A stretch of 18,037 bases of DNA from Campylobacteraceae bacterium. Its GTDB lineage: Bacteria; Campylobacterota; Campylobacteria; Campylobacterales; Sulfurovaceae. Shown one piece after another: positions 7,729-15,603 of the stretch (its first letter is position 1; the number at the start of each line of letters is the position of its first letter). The notes beneath the pieces are model-generated. The model worked only from the letters and a program-made list of their open reading frames with translations. It was not told the origin of the DNA and did not search any database. The position numbers and the translations under genes were made by a program. The DNA lies in the NCBI GenBank assembly GCA_027026055.1, contig JALVPA010000054.1:1-18037 (forward strand), given 5' to 3'.

Positions 7729-9627
7729 ATGGAAAAGTTGGTATATATAGCACTCTTTGCGCCGCTGGTTAGCTCGCTCTTCGCCGCTCTTTTCGGCATG
7801 ATGCCAAAAAAGCAATTCGTAGGTGTGGTGACCTCGATATTACTCGGTATCTCTTTTGTCGCATCGGCGATATTAGCGCATTACGTCTATACGACGGAGG
7901 AGGCGATTAAAGTTACGTTGATGGACTGGATCGGAGCGGGCGATTTGCATATCCCCTTCGGTTTTGTCGTAGATCAAGTATCCGTCACGATGATGACGGT
8001 GGTCACGCTTGTTTCGACGGTTGTTCATGTCTATTCGAACGGCTATATGGATCACGACAAAAGTTTTAACCGATTCTTCTCTTACCTTTCCGCCTTTGTC
8101 TTTTCGATGATGGTCTTGGTTATGAGCGACAATTTCGCAGGACTTTTTATCGGTTGGGAAGGTGTCGGTGTATGTTCGTGGTTATTGATCGGCTTTTGGT
8201 ACCATAAACCCGATGTCAGTAGAGAAGAAAACCCCTCCATATCTCCTTCTTGGGCCGCAAACGAAGCTTTCATTATGAACCGTATCGCGGATTTGGGAAT
8301 GCTTGTCGGTCTCTTTATCGTCTATTGGAATACCGGATCACTTCAATATGACGAGGTATTTGCGCAACTGCCTCATTTGAGTGGCTCCGTACTCAATGCC
8401 GCGGCGTTGGCGCTCTTTATCGGTGCAATGGGTAAGTCGGCACAATTTCCGCTACATACGTGGTTGACCGACGCGATGGAGGGTCCCACACCCGTTTCGG
8501 CTTTGATTCACGCGGCTACGATGGTTACGGCAGGGGTCTTTTTGGTTATTCGTGCCAATCCGCTTTTTAGCATGACGCCGGAGATTAGTTATTTTATTGC
8601 GGTACTCGGTACGTTTGTGGCCTTCTTTGCGGCATCGATGGCGTTGGTCAACCGTGACCTCAAACGTATTATCGCTTTCTCGACGCTTTCGCAGCTAGGT
8701 TATATGTTTGCGGCAGCAGGATTGGGCGCCTACTGGATTGCGCTGTTTCACTTGGCGGCGCACGCTTTCTTTAAAGCGCTACTCTTCTTGGGTGCGGGTA
8801 ATGTCATGCACGCAATGGACGACGAACTCGATATCTTTAAGATGGGTGGTCTGAAAAAAGTGATGAAGTGGACCTACCTTTATATGGGATTGGCATCGCT
8901 TGCATTGGCGGGAATTCCTCCGTTTGCAGGCTTCTTCTCGAAAGACGCCATTATCGAAACCGCTTTCAACGAAGGTACCTATATCTTGTGGGCGATTTTG
9001 GTTGTTACAGCAGGAATGACGGCATTTTATAGCTTCAGACAGGTATTTCTTACTTTCGAAGGCGACGAACGTTACAAAAAATACGGGTTTCATCCTCATG
9101 AAGTCTATCGTTATGTATTGATTGCGATGTCGCCTTTGGCGATTTTGGCGGTAATCGCGGGATTCTTCAAAGGTAGCTTCGAAGCTTTCGTTACGGAATT
9201 GCTGCCCGAATATCATATGAGCGAGCATACGCATCATTTGGCATGGCTGCTCGGACTAGTCGTCTTGGCATTCGCCGTAGGCGGTATTGTTTTGGCATAT
9301 AAGAAATATGCCAAAGGCCTCAAGCGCGACGAAGCGCTCGAAGCGACGTGGTATTACAAATTGTTGGCAAATCAGTATTATATTCCGAATCTCTACGAAG
9401 AGTTTATTTCCAAACCTTATGCGATGATTTCGGATATTTTCTGGAACAGAGTCGATATGAAGATTGTCGATGCGACGGTCGACGGTATTGCCAAGTTCCT
9501 CTACGGTACGGGTGACGGTGCGAGACGTATGCAGACGGGTAACTTGTCGAACTATTTGAATTGGATGGCTGTCGGTGCCGTGTTGCTACTTGCCGTAGCG
9601 GCGATTTCGGCGGCGATTATCGGGTAA
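7729..9627 (+). CDS. nuoL: NADH-quinone oxidoreductase subunit L
   Basis: Antiporter-like proton-pumping subunit at the distal end of the membrane arm, 632 aa (E. coli about 613). The key charged residues are seen: E144 in FIGWEGVGVCSWLL and K236 in MGKSAQFPLHTWL, followed by the EGPTPVSALIHAATMVTAGV signature. A further lysine-bearing helix (HAFFKALLFLGAGNVMHAM) and the long C-terminal region expected for the lateral helix plus a final transmembrane segment (last ~25 residues) are present. GAGG for initiation lies within the end of nuoK (7717-7720). No truncation or frameshift is seen. Confidence 0.97.
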   Translation: MEKLVYIALFAPLVSSLFAALFGMMPKKQFVGVVTSILLGISFVASAILAHYVYTTEEAIKVTLMDWIGAGDLHIPFGFVVDQVSVTMMTVVTLVSTVVHVYSNGYMDHDKSFNRFFSYLSAFVFSMMVLVMSDNFAGLFIGWEGVGVCSWLLIGFWYHKPDVSREENPSISPSWAANEAFIMNRIADLGMLVGLFIVYWNTGSLQYDEVFAQLPHLSGSVLNAAALALFIGAMGKSAQFPLHTWLTDAMEGPTPVSALIHAATMVTAGVFLVIRANPLFSMTPEISYFIAVLGTFVAFFAASMALVNRDLKRIIAFSTLSQLGYMFAAAGLGAYWIALFHLAAHAFFKALLFLGAGNVMHAMDDELDIFKMGGLKKVMKWTYLYMGLASLALAGIPPFAGFFSKDAIIETAFNEGTYILWAILVVTAGMTAFYSFRQVFLTFEGDERYKKYGFHPHEVYRYVLIAMSPLAILAVIAGFFKGSFEAFVTELLPEYHMSEHTHHLAWLLGLVVLAFAVGGIVLAYKKYAKGLKRDEALEATWYYKLLANQYYIPNLYEEFISKPYAMISDIFWNRVDMKIVDATVDGIAKFLYGTGDGARRMQTGNLSNYLNWMAVGAVLLLAVAAISAAIIG

Positions 9628-9637
9628 GGAGAGGTAG

Positions 9638-11173
9638 ATGGATAATATATTAAGCGTTTTGGTCTTTTTGCCGGCATTGGCCGGGTTGCTCGGCTTTGTG
9701 GTAAACAAAGAGAGCGCACGCGCGTACGGAATTACCGTAGCGGCAATAGAGTTTTTGCTCTCGTTGTGGTTGTGGGTGTCGTTCGATACGAATAATGCCG
9801 GTATGCAATTTGTAGAGTTGATACCGCTCATTCCCGATTTCGGTGTGAGCTATTATCTTGGCGTCGACGGTATTTCGCTCTTTTTGGTGGTTATGACGAC
9901 ATTGATGACGTTGATCGGTATCGCTAGTATGAGTATCACCGAGAACGTCAAGAATATGGTCGTTACGTTGCTTTTCCTCGAAATGACGATGGTCGGCGTA
10001 TTTGTTGCGCTCGATGCGATCGTTTTCTATCTTTTCTGGGAGCTATCTTTGGTGCCGATGCTTTATATTGTCGGCGCATGGGGAGGTCCGTTACGCGTCT
10101 ACGCTGCAATCAAGTTTTTCCTTTATACCTTTATGGGATCGCTTGTGATGTTGGTCGGTATGCTTTTTGTCGCATACATCTATCATAATGTTACGGGCGT
10201 ATGGAGTTTCGCTATCACCGATTGGTACGCGTTGGTTTTGCCTATCGATTATCAGTTGTGGCTTTTCGCCGCTTTCTTCCTCGGGTTTGCTATTAAAGTG
10301 CCGATGTTTCCTTTCCATACCTGGCTTCCTTATGCGCACGGGCAGGCGCCGACGATCGGTTCGGTCATTTTGGCGGCAGTCTTGCTGAAAATGGGTACCT
10401 ACGGATTCGTGCGCTTCTCTTTGCCGATGTTCCCGGATGCGTCTGTGATGATGATTACGCCGATAGCGGTACTTTCCATTATTATGGTTATTTACACCGC
10501 AATGGTGGCTTATGCGCAAAAAGATATGAAACAAGTCATCGCATACTCTTCCGTTTCGCATATGGGTATTATTATGATCGGTATGTTTGCAATGAATGCG
10601 GAAGGTATTAGCGGTTCGGTCTTTCAGATGCTCTCTCACGGAATCGTATCGGGCGCGCTGTTTATGTTGGTGGGTGTTATTTACGACAGACGCCATACGA
10701 AATTGATGAGCGAATTTGGCGGTTTAGCGGCTATAATGCCCAAATATGCGCTTATTTTCGGTATTATGTTGATGGCATCCGTCGGTTTGCCGCTTACCAT
10801 CGGATTTGTCGGCGAATTTTTGGTGCTTGTAGGTTTTTATGAAGTTTCGCCCGTTATGACGATTTTGGCGGGTACCTCTATCATTGTCGGCGCCGTATAT
10901 ATGCTTAGTGTTTATAAAAAGAGTTTCTTCGGGCCCGTTACGAAGGAAGAGAATAAAACACTCAAAGACTTGACACCAAAAGAGTTATGGTCGTTTATAC
11001 CTTTGGTAGCGATTGTCGTATGGTTGGGTGTCTATCCCAAGCCGGTATTGCAACCCATTGACAATTCGGTGAAGGCGATGCTGGCTTTTATGGATGAAAA
11101 AGCCATTACGCAAGAAGCGAAAGATATCATTAAAGTACCGCATGTATCAGCGCATGCAAGGGAGGTGAAATAA
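9638..11173 (+). CDS. nuoM: NADH-quinone oxidoreductase subunit M
   Basis: Second antiporter-like proton-pumping subunit, 511 aa, usual length. Signature residues: E135 in YLFWELSLVPMLYIVGAWGG, K220 in GFAIKVPMFPFHTWLP, then HGQAPTIGSVILAAVLLKMG (K of the second lysine site), and YAQKDMKQVIAYSSVSHMG in the second half. AAGGAGAGG (9626-9634) precedes the ATG and overlaps the nuoL stop region. The last base of the stop TAA is the first base of the nuoN ATG, so the pair is likely coupled. Confidence 0.97.
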   Translation: MDNILSVLVFLPALAGLLGFVVNKESARAYGITVAAIEFLLSLWLWVSFDTNNAGMQFVELIPLIPDFGVSYYLGVDGISLFLVVMTTLMTLIGIASMSITENVKNMVVTLLFLEMTMVGVFVALDAIVFYLFWELSLVPMLYIVGAWGGPLRVYAAIKFFLYTFMGSLVMLVGMLFVAYIYHNVTGVWSFAITDWYALVLPIDYQLWLFAAFFLGFAIKVPMFPFHTWLPYAHGQAPTIGSVILAAVLLKMGTYGFVRFSLPMFPDASVMMITPIAVLSIIMVIYTAMVAYAQKDMKQVIAYSSVSHMGIIMIGMFAMNAEGISGSVFQMLSHGIVSGALFMLVGVIYDRRHTKLMSEFGGLAAIMPKYALIFGIMLMASVGLPLTIGFVGEFLVLVGFYEVSPVMTILAGTSIIVGAVYMLSVYKKSFFGPVTKEENKTLKDLTPKELWSFIPLVAIVVWLGVYPKPVLQPIDNSVKAMLAFMDEKAITQEAKDIIKVPHVSAHAREVK

Positions 11174-12663
11174 TGTTCGAACCTATCAAAGTCAGCTTGG
11201 AGAGTCTCAATCTCGTCACCCTTGCGCCGATGCTAGCCGCAGTGGCGGGCGGTTTGTTGATTTTGGTCATTGATTTGATCAACGGCAAATTGCATAAGTC
11301 GTTTTATGTAATGTTGACGATGTTAATTTTGTTTATCGATCTCGGTGCCACGCTTGGTCTGACGCTGAACGAACGCGGCTTTTTCAATGTGATGCTTGAA
11401 GACGGCGTCGCAATAGTCTCGCAGTTGTTGATTATTGTGGCATCCATGCTCTTTACGCCGTTGGCATTGACATCGAAGCGTTTCCACGAATATTCCTATC
11501 CCGAATTTTTCGCCCTTTTCTTGTTCATGGTGGCGGGCTTTCAGTTTATGGTCGCCAGCGACAACTTGATTTTGGTTTTCGTCGGGCTTGAAACGGCTTC
11601 GTTGTCGCTATATACGTTGATTGCGTTGCATAACAGAAGCAACTCTTACGAAGCGGCGGTGAAATATTTTACGATGGGCGCGTTGGCGGCAGGGTTTTTT
11701 GCCATGGGTTCGGCGGTACTTTATGCGCTTACGGGTACGATCGAATTGGCGCAAGCGGCCGAAGTACTCGCTTCACGCATCGACAATAATGCGTTGGTGC
11801 TTACCGTTCTCGGTTCTTCGGTACTGTTGATGGTGGCAATGGCATTCAAATTGTCGCTCTTTCCTTTCCATACGTGGGCACCCGACGTTTACGAAGGGGC
11901 GTCCGCACCGCTTGCCGGATATATGGCTATTGTTCCCAAAATTGCGGCGTTTGCGGTCTCCATTCGTATTTTCGGTATGTATATCGATTTGGGTGTCGAG
12001 TGGGTCAGAGAGATGATACTGCTGCTGGCGGTCGTAACGATGACTATCGCGAACCTTATGGCGTTGGTTCAAGAAGATGTCAAGCGTATGTTGGCCTACT
12101 CGTCCATTTCGCACGCGGGATTTATCATGGCGGCATTGGCGCTCGATACGACCGAGGGTGCGGCGGGTATTTTCCTCTATTACGCACTCTTTATGTTTAC
12201 CAACCTCGGTGCCTTTGCGATGCTTTGGATCTCCAGACATAAAGTCAGAAGATTCAACGCGCGTTTCGATCACCCTTACGAAAAATTTGCGGGATTGATT
12301 CATATTATGCCTATGGGAGCGGTCATTATGGCGCTCTTTATGCTCTCTTTGGCGGGAGTGCCTCCTTTCTCCGTCTTTTGGGGAAAAATCTATATTATGC
12401 AAGCGGCGGTCAATGCGGGTTTGGTATGGTTGGCAATCGTCATGGGACTCAATTCCGCCATTTCGGCATACTATTACTTGAAGTTGATCGTCTATATGTT
12501 CCTCAAAGAACCCGTTAAAGATGTCGATACGGTCTATTACAACCTCTCCAAACCGTTGATGGCGGTAATCGGATTGGCGGCGGTTGCCACGGTCGGTGCC
12601 GTTTTCTATGTCGAACCGCTGATTTCGTATGTATACTTTATGATCAGTGCGAGCGGTTATTAA
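11173..12663 (+). CDS. nuoN: NADH-quinone oxidoreductase subunit N
   Basis: Third antiporter-like proton-pumping subunit, nearest the quinone module, 496 aa. The conserved E140 (FVGLETASLSLYTLIAL) and K226 (AFKLSLFPFHTWAPDVYEGA) are in place, and the family motif VQEDVKRMLAYSSISHAGF is present. A near-perfect Shine-Dalgarno sequence (AGGGAGGTG, from 11159) precedes the start, which overlaps the nuoM stop by one base. This is the last gene of the operon; its stop overlaps the miaA stop on the other strand. No U-rich intrinsic terminator follows, only two inverted repeats (see the separate entries). Confidence 0.97.
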   Translation: MFEPIKVSLESLNLVTLAPMLAAVAGGLLILVIDLINGKLHKSFYVMLTMLILFIDLGATLGLTLNERGFFNVMLEDGVAIVSQLLIIVASMLFTPLALTSKRFHEYSYPEFFALFLFMVAGFQFMVASDNLILVFVGLETASLSLYTLIALHNRSNSYEAAVKYFTMGALAAGFFAMGSAVLYALTGTIELAQAAEVLASRIDNNALVLTVLGSSVLLMVAMAFKLSLFPFHTWAPDVYEGASAPLAGYMAIVPKIAAFAVSIRIFGMYIDLGVEWVREMILLLAVVTMTIANLMALVQEDVKRMLAYSSISHAGFIMAALALDTTEGAAGIFLYYALFMFTNLGAFAMLWISRHKVRRFNARFDHPYEKFAGLIHIMPMGAVIMALFMLSLAGVPPFSVFWGKIYIMQAAVNAGLVWLAIVMGLNSAISAYYYLKLIVYMFLKEPVKDVDTVYYNLSKPLMAVIGLAAVATVGAVFYVEPLISYVYFMISASGY

Positions 12664-12667
12664 CCGC
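12653..12667. terminator. Short inverted repeat centred on the nuoN/miaA stop codons (possible bidirectional stop hairpin)
   Basis: GCGGTT-ATT-AACCGC forms a perfect 6-bp stem with a 3-base loop spanning the overlapping stop codons of nuoN (+) and miaA (-). There is no U-run on either side, so it is not a canonical intrinsic terminator. A structural role in ending or protecting both transcripts is inference. Confidence 0.35.
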
Positions 12668-13577
12668 AATTCTCGGACAAGTACGTATCGATGCGTACTT
12701 CGAGTCTCTCCAACTCCTCTCTCGTAACATCGTTGAATTGCGTTTTGTTAAAGGTCTGTTGACGTTTTGCCAATTGTGCCGTGTGCGTTACGATTTTTTC
12801 AAATAGCGTATCTTTGTCGTAATACCCGTCGAGATAATCGAGTGTCTCTTTGATACCGATTGCTTTCATGGCATTGGGTGCACGCGTATAACGGGCTTCG
12901 AGCATCGCCACTTCGTCGACGAGACCGTCTCGTAGCATCTTTTTCGTGCGTATTCTTATGCGTTCGCGAAGCAGACGGCGAGGCCATACGATTTCGAATA
13001 GAGGCAATTCGCCGCTTATGACGGGAACGGGCAGATGGGTATCGAAATAGAGGCTTGGCGGGATTTTCGTTTCGAAGTAAAGTTCCAATGCCTTTGCGAT
13101 ACGATATCTATCCGAAGCGGATAGTTTGGCGGCATAGCGAGGATCGATTTTTTTTAGGGTGTCGTATGCTTGGGGTAGATTTGCTGCGATACGACGTACC
13201 TCCGTGCGGACATGTTCCGAAACTTTGGGGAGTTCGCTTATACCGTCGAGTAGGGATTTTAGATAAAAACTCGTACCGCCGACTATGATAAGCGGTTTGC
13301 GGTTTGTTTTGCAATAGTGTGAGGCTTCGCGATAGAGCGAAACGAACGTTTGTACGTTAAACGGCTGATTTGGCGAGACGACGTCGATACCGAAGTGAAC
13401 GATATTGCCGCGCTCTTTCGGCGTGGGTTTGGCGGAAGCGATATCGATCTCTTTATAAACGGAGAGTGAGTCGAGCGAGAGTATCGCCGCATCGTATTTT
13501 TTTGCCAAACCTAACGACAATGCCGTTTTGCCGGACGCCGTAGGAGCGATGATGGCCACTTGGATGAGGGGTTTCAT
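12660..13577 (-). CDS. miaA: tRNA dimethylallyltransferase
   Basis: Transfers a dimethylallyl group from DMAPP to N6 of A37 in tRNAs reading U-starting codons, the first step of ms2i6A formation in the cytoplasm. The protein has 305 aa, the usual length. A P-loop lies at residues 11-19 (APTASGKTA, with Ala in place of the usual first Gly). D36 in DSLSVYK matches the catalytic/substrate-binding DSxxVY motif, ASAKPTPKER the second conserved loop, and HFGID...PFNV the following motif. AIGIKETLDYLDG and AKRQQTFNKTQF near the C-terminus match the tRNA-binding region, with Phe instead of the usual Trp in TW. It converges on nuoN with a 4-base overlap. No Shine-Dalgarno sequence is visible; a good extended -10 box puts transcription start on the ATG (see findings). 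Confidence 0.95.
   Translation of the reverse strand: MKPLIQVAIIAPTASGKTALSLGLAKKYDAAILSLDSLSVYKEIDIASAKPTPKERGNIVHFGIDVVSPNQPFNVQTFVSLYREASHYCKTNRKPLIIVGGTSFYLKSLLDGISELPKVSEHVRTEVRRIAANLPQAYDTLKKIDPRYAAKLSASDRYRIAKALELYFETKIPPSLYFDTHLPVPVISGELPLFEIVWPRRLLRERIRIRTKKMLRDGLVDEVAMLEARYTRAPNAMKAIGIKETLDYLDGYYDKDTLFEKIVTHTAQLAKRQQTFNKTQFNDVTREELERLEVRIDTYLSENCG
12679..12700. repeat. Hairpin-forming inverted repeat inside the 3' end of miaA, just past nuoN
   Basis: AAGTACG and CGTACTT are perfect 7-base arms around an 8-base loop (12686-12693). It sits 16 bases after the nuoN stop. There is no following T-run on either strand. With the 12653-12667 repeat it makes two consecutive stem-loops at the convergent junction. 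It also encodes MiaA residues, so it may be chance. Confidence 0.35.
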
Positions 13578-13583
13578 GACGTT

Positions 13584-13592
13584 ATCATACCA
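13584..13592 (-). promoter_or_regulatory. Candidate extended -10 promoter of miaA
   Basis: On the minus strand TGG-TATGAT reads as an extended -10 (TGnTATnAT) with 5 of 6 matches to TATAAT. It is followed by 6 bases and then the miaA ATG, so the expected start point falls on the A of the ATG. No recognisable -35 is present at the normal distance. Confidence 0.45.
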
Positions 13593-13649
13593 TAACTATC
13601 AACCGTAAGTACGAAAAGGGTAGAATAACAGCGAGAAGAAGGAGTTAGA

Positions 13650-14210
13650 ATGGATCTTTTCGATAAAGAGAATCGCTTCAATCTTGCCAACCTTATCACC
13701 TTCGGCAATATCGCATGCGGTATTGTTGCGATGTATCTGATCCAACAGGGGAATTTTTTTGTCGCCATCGTATTGGCATGGATTGCGGGCGCACTCGATA
13801 TCGCCGACGGTAAAGTGGCCCGCAAAATGCATCTGTCTACCGAGTTCGGGATTCAGCTTGACAGTTTTGCCGACTTTATCTCGTTTGTGGTTATGCCCGC
13901 TTTTTTGCTTTTTTACGCGACGAAGCACTATCTATCGGTAAGTGGCGTGCAAGAGGGCGTTTTGGGTATGGTCTTTTTGTGGTATATTGTTTCGGGACTA
14001 AGACGCCTGGTAGAGTTCAATCTAAAAGTGGACGCGGGCAGTGTGGAAAAATATTTCGAGGGGGTTCCCACTCCTTTGGGGGCGATATTGCTTTGGGTGA
14101 TCTATTTGGGAGAGGCCTACGGTATCGTAACGAGCGCGTGGATTACGGCGGCGGCGGTCGTGACGATTGCATGGTCGCTCAATTCGTCGTTGAAAATTCC
14201 TCATCCTTAA
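13650..14210 (+). CDS. pssA: CDP-diacylglycerol--serine O-phosphatidyltransferase
   Basis: Integral membrane enzyme joining serine to CDP-diacylglycerol to make phosphatidylserine, the precursor of phosphatidylethanolamine. It has 186 aa. The CDP-alcohol phosphatidyltransferase motif D-x2-D-G-x2-A-R-x8-G-x3-D-x3-D is complete: D50, D53, G54, A57, R58, G67, D71, D75. Several hydrophobic helices follow, and FEGVPTPLGA resembles the FxGxPxPxxA motif that separates serine transferases from other family members. It is shorter than the ~240 aa form I recall for Helicobacter and nearer the Bacillus-type length. AAGGAG at 13639-13644 sets the start. It is the first gene of a group with the prenyltransferase gene 8 bases downstream. 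A related CDP-alcohol transferase with another acceptor is possible but less likely. Confidence 0.85.
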   Translation: MDLFDKENRFNLANLITFGNIACGIVAMYLIQQGNFFVAIVLAWIAGALDIADGKVARKMHLSTEFGIQLDSFADFISFVVMPAFLLFYATKHYLSVSGVQEGVLGMVFLWYIVSGLRRLVEFNLKVDAGSVEKYFEGVPTPLGAILLWVIYLGEAYGIVTSAWITAAAVVTIAWSLNSSLKIPHP

Positions 14211-14218
14211 GGAAAACC

Positions 14219-15076
14219 ATGCAAAGAGCAAAAAAGTATTTGCGCGACTTTTCCGAGTTGGTGATGTTTCAACACTCCGTTTTTTCACTCCCGTTTATTT
14301 TTATCGCCATGTTGGTGGCAGCCGAAGGATGGTTCGGATGGCGACTCTTTTTTTTGGGCATGCTGGCGGCGGTAACGGCAAGAAATTTTGCCATGGGTGT
14401 CAATCGGTATCTTGATAGAGACATCGACAAACTCAACCCCCGCACCAAGAATCGGCCTTCCGTAGACGGTCGAGTCAATACGACGCAGATGTTACTTTTT
14501 ATCTTACTGAATGCTATCGGGTTTGTCGTTACCGGCTATTTTGTCAACGATTTGGCGTTTAAACTTTCGATACCCATTTTAGGCGTATTGGCCGTCTATA
14601 CGCTCTTTAAACGTTTTAGTGCGGCGGCACACTTGGTATTGGGCGTCAGTTTGGCGTTGGCGCCGATTGCGGGCGTTATTGCCGTAGAGAGCCGCATTAC
14701 CGAATGGTCGCTTTGGCTTGCGGCGGGCGTAATGTTCTGGGTGGCCGGATTCGATTTGCTCTATTCGATACAAGATATGGAGTTTGACAAAACGCACGGG
14801 TTGCATTCGATTCCTGCAAAGGTCGGCGCGCACAATACGATGCGTATCGCGGCGTTATTTCATGCGATTGCGGTGATTTGTTGGTGGGGATTCGTACAAA
14901 AAGCCGATTTGGGTATAATAGCCGAAACTGCAGTTATTTTTTCTGCGGTAATGCTCTTTTACGAACATAGGATCGTGCGTAAAGATTTTACGAAAATAGA
15001 CAGAGCCTTTTTTACCGTCAACGGTTATTTGGGGTTTGTATTTTTGACGTTGATTATCTTGGAGGTATCGCGATGA
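14219..15076 (+). CDS. mqnP: UbiA-family polyprenyltransferase, probably the menaquinone (futalosine route) enzyme MqnP
   Basis: Membrane prenyltransferase, 285 aa. The first Asp-rich motif is N62-RYL-D66-RDI-D70, followed by NPRTKNRP; the second is Y182-SIQ-D186-MEF-D190-KTHGLHSIP. Both are the Mg-diphosphate binding sites of the UbiA superfamily. Roughly eight hydrophobic helices are visible. Campylobacterota generally make menaquinone by the futalosine pathway, where the UbiA-like protein is called MqnP; the exact substrate here is inferred. The same family includes UbiA (4-hydroxybenzoate) and MenA. The frame is open upstream into pssA, but AAGGA at 14209-14213 and the N-terminus MQRAKKYLRDFSELVMFQHS fix the start at 14219. 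The stop overlaps the next gene's ATG (ATGA). Its product would supply the quinone used by the neighbouring complex I. Confidence 0.85.
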   Translation: MQRAKKYLRDFSELVMFQHSVFSLPFIFIAMLVAAEGWFGWRLFFLGMLAAVTARNFAMGVNRYLDRDIDKLNPRTKNRPSVDGRVNTTQMLLFILLNAIGFVVTGYFVNDLAFKLSIPILGVLAVYTLFKRFSAAAHLVLGVSLALAPIAGVIAVESRITEWSLWLAAGVMFWVAGFDLLYSIQDMEFDKTHGLHSIPAKVGAHNTMRIAALFHAIAVICWWGFVQKADLGIIAETAVIFSAVMLFYEHRIVRKDFTKIDRAFFTVNGYLGFVFLTLIILEVSR

Positions 15077-15411
15077 GTTACGAAACGGCTTTATTGGGAA
15101 TTATCGCAATTTTGATTGTCATAACGGTTTTTTTTTATGTAAAATACCTTGGGATACAAGCGGAAAACAAAGCGCTCAAAGAGATTGTCGAAGTCAATGC
15201 GAAAACCATCGAGAATTTAAAAGCGTCGAGAGTAGCGGTGAAAGAGGTGATAGAAAACTTCTCGTCGCACGAGGATGTTATGAAGTTGCGCAATGCCGGT
15301 AAAAGCGTAGCGGAAATAGCGGAAATGCTTAAGATGCCGGAAAACAAGGTGGAAATGATCATAAAGTTTGACAAAATTAAAAAAGAGAAGTCCAAGCCTC
15401 TTGACGCTTAA
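15073..15411 (+). CDS. Small membrane-anchored protein with coiled coil and helix-turn-helix-like C-terminus, function unknown
   Basis: 112 aa. Residues about 5-23 are one strongly hydrophobic helix; 28-63 look like a coiled coil (heptad-like Ala/Leu/Ile with charged residues); 68-100 (KLRNAGKSVAEIAEMLKMPE and following) have the helix-turn-helix pattern of sigma-region-4/DUF6115-like proteins (GxSxxEIAxxLxxxxxxVxxII). The predicted topology is a short N-terminal anchor with a cytoplasmic C-terminal domain. A perfect GGAGGT at 15061-15066 and an ATGA overlap with the prenyltransferase gene support real, coupled translation. Function is unknown; the helix-turn-helix may bind protein or DNA, or be only a fold resemblance. 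The promoter of the downstream tRNA starts within its last codons. Confidence 0.75.
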   Translation: MSYETALLGIIAILIVITVFFYVKYLGIQAENKALKEIVEVNAKTIENLKASRVAVKEVIENFSSHEDVMKLRNAGKSVAEIAEMLKMPENKVEMIIKFDKIKKEKSKPLDA

Positions 15412-15429
15412 AGGTTTTTTCGTTATACT
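15401..15429 (+). promoter_or_regulatory. Sigma-70 type promoter of the tRNA-Arg gene
   Basis: TTGACG (15401-15406) and TATACT (15424-15429) are separated by exactly 17 bases, each hexamer with 5 of 6 consensus matches. The predicted start is near 15436, about 24 bases before the tRNA. The -35 box lies in the last codons of the upstream gene. The spacer contains a T6 run (15415-15420), which with a weak AAGCCT/AGGTTT stem could also act as a poor terminator for the upstream operon. Confidence 0.7.
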
Positions 15430-15459
15430 TCCGCACCGAATATCGCATACTACTACGTT

Positions 15460-15536
15460 GCACCCGTAGCTTAGCTGGATAGAGCATCGGTTTGCGGTAC
15501 CGAAGGTCTCAGGTTCGAATCCTGACGGGTGTACCA
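15460..15536 (+). tRNA. tRNA-Arg, anticodon GCG (CCA encoded)
   Basis: A complete cloverleaf of 77 bases. The acceptor arm is GCACCCG/CGGGTGT (first pair G-U). The D arm is GCTT/GAGC with loop AGCTGGATA. The anticodon stem is TCGGT/ACCGA with loop TTGCGGT, giving anticodon GCG at 15494-15496 and G37. The variable loop is AGGTC, the T arm is TCAGG/CCTGA with TTCGAAT, followed by A73 and encoded CCA. GCG reads CGC and, by wobble, CGU arginine codons. Most bacteria instead carry ACG, edited to ICG, for this box. Confidence 0.96.
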
Positions 15537-15567
15537 CTTTTAAATTCCTCTCTAACCACATTTTCTA

Positions 15568-15573
15568 TATAAT
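15568..15573 (+). promoter_or_regulatory. Perfect -10 box ahead of the receiver-like gene and gmk
   Basis: TATAAT follows a T-rich stretch (15561-15564) in the 67-base gap between the tRNA and the next ORF. There is no good -35, which is common in Campylobacterota, where -35 boxes are poorly conserved. The start would be near 15580, giving a ~24-base leader that contains the AGGA ribosome site at 15593-15596. Confidence 0.6.
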
Positions 15574-15603
15574 TGTGTCACTTATAACAAGTAGGACAAT
15601 CCT

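Noticed and set aside
13979..14218. Longer N-terminus for the UbiA-family gene starting inside pssA
   Set aside because: The extension is a shadow of pssA. The ribosome site at 14209-14213 and the family N-terminus fit ATG 14219.
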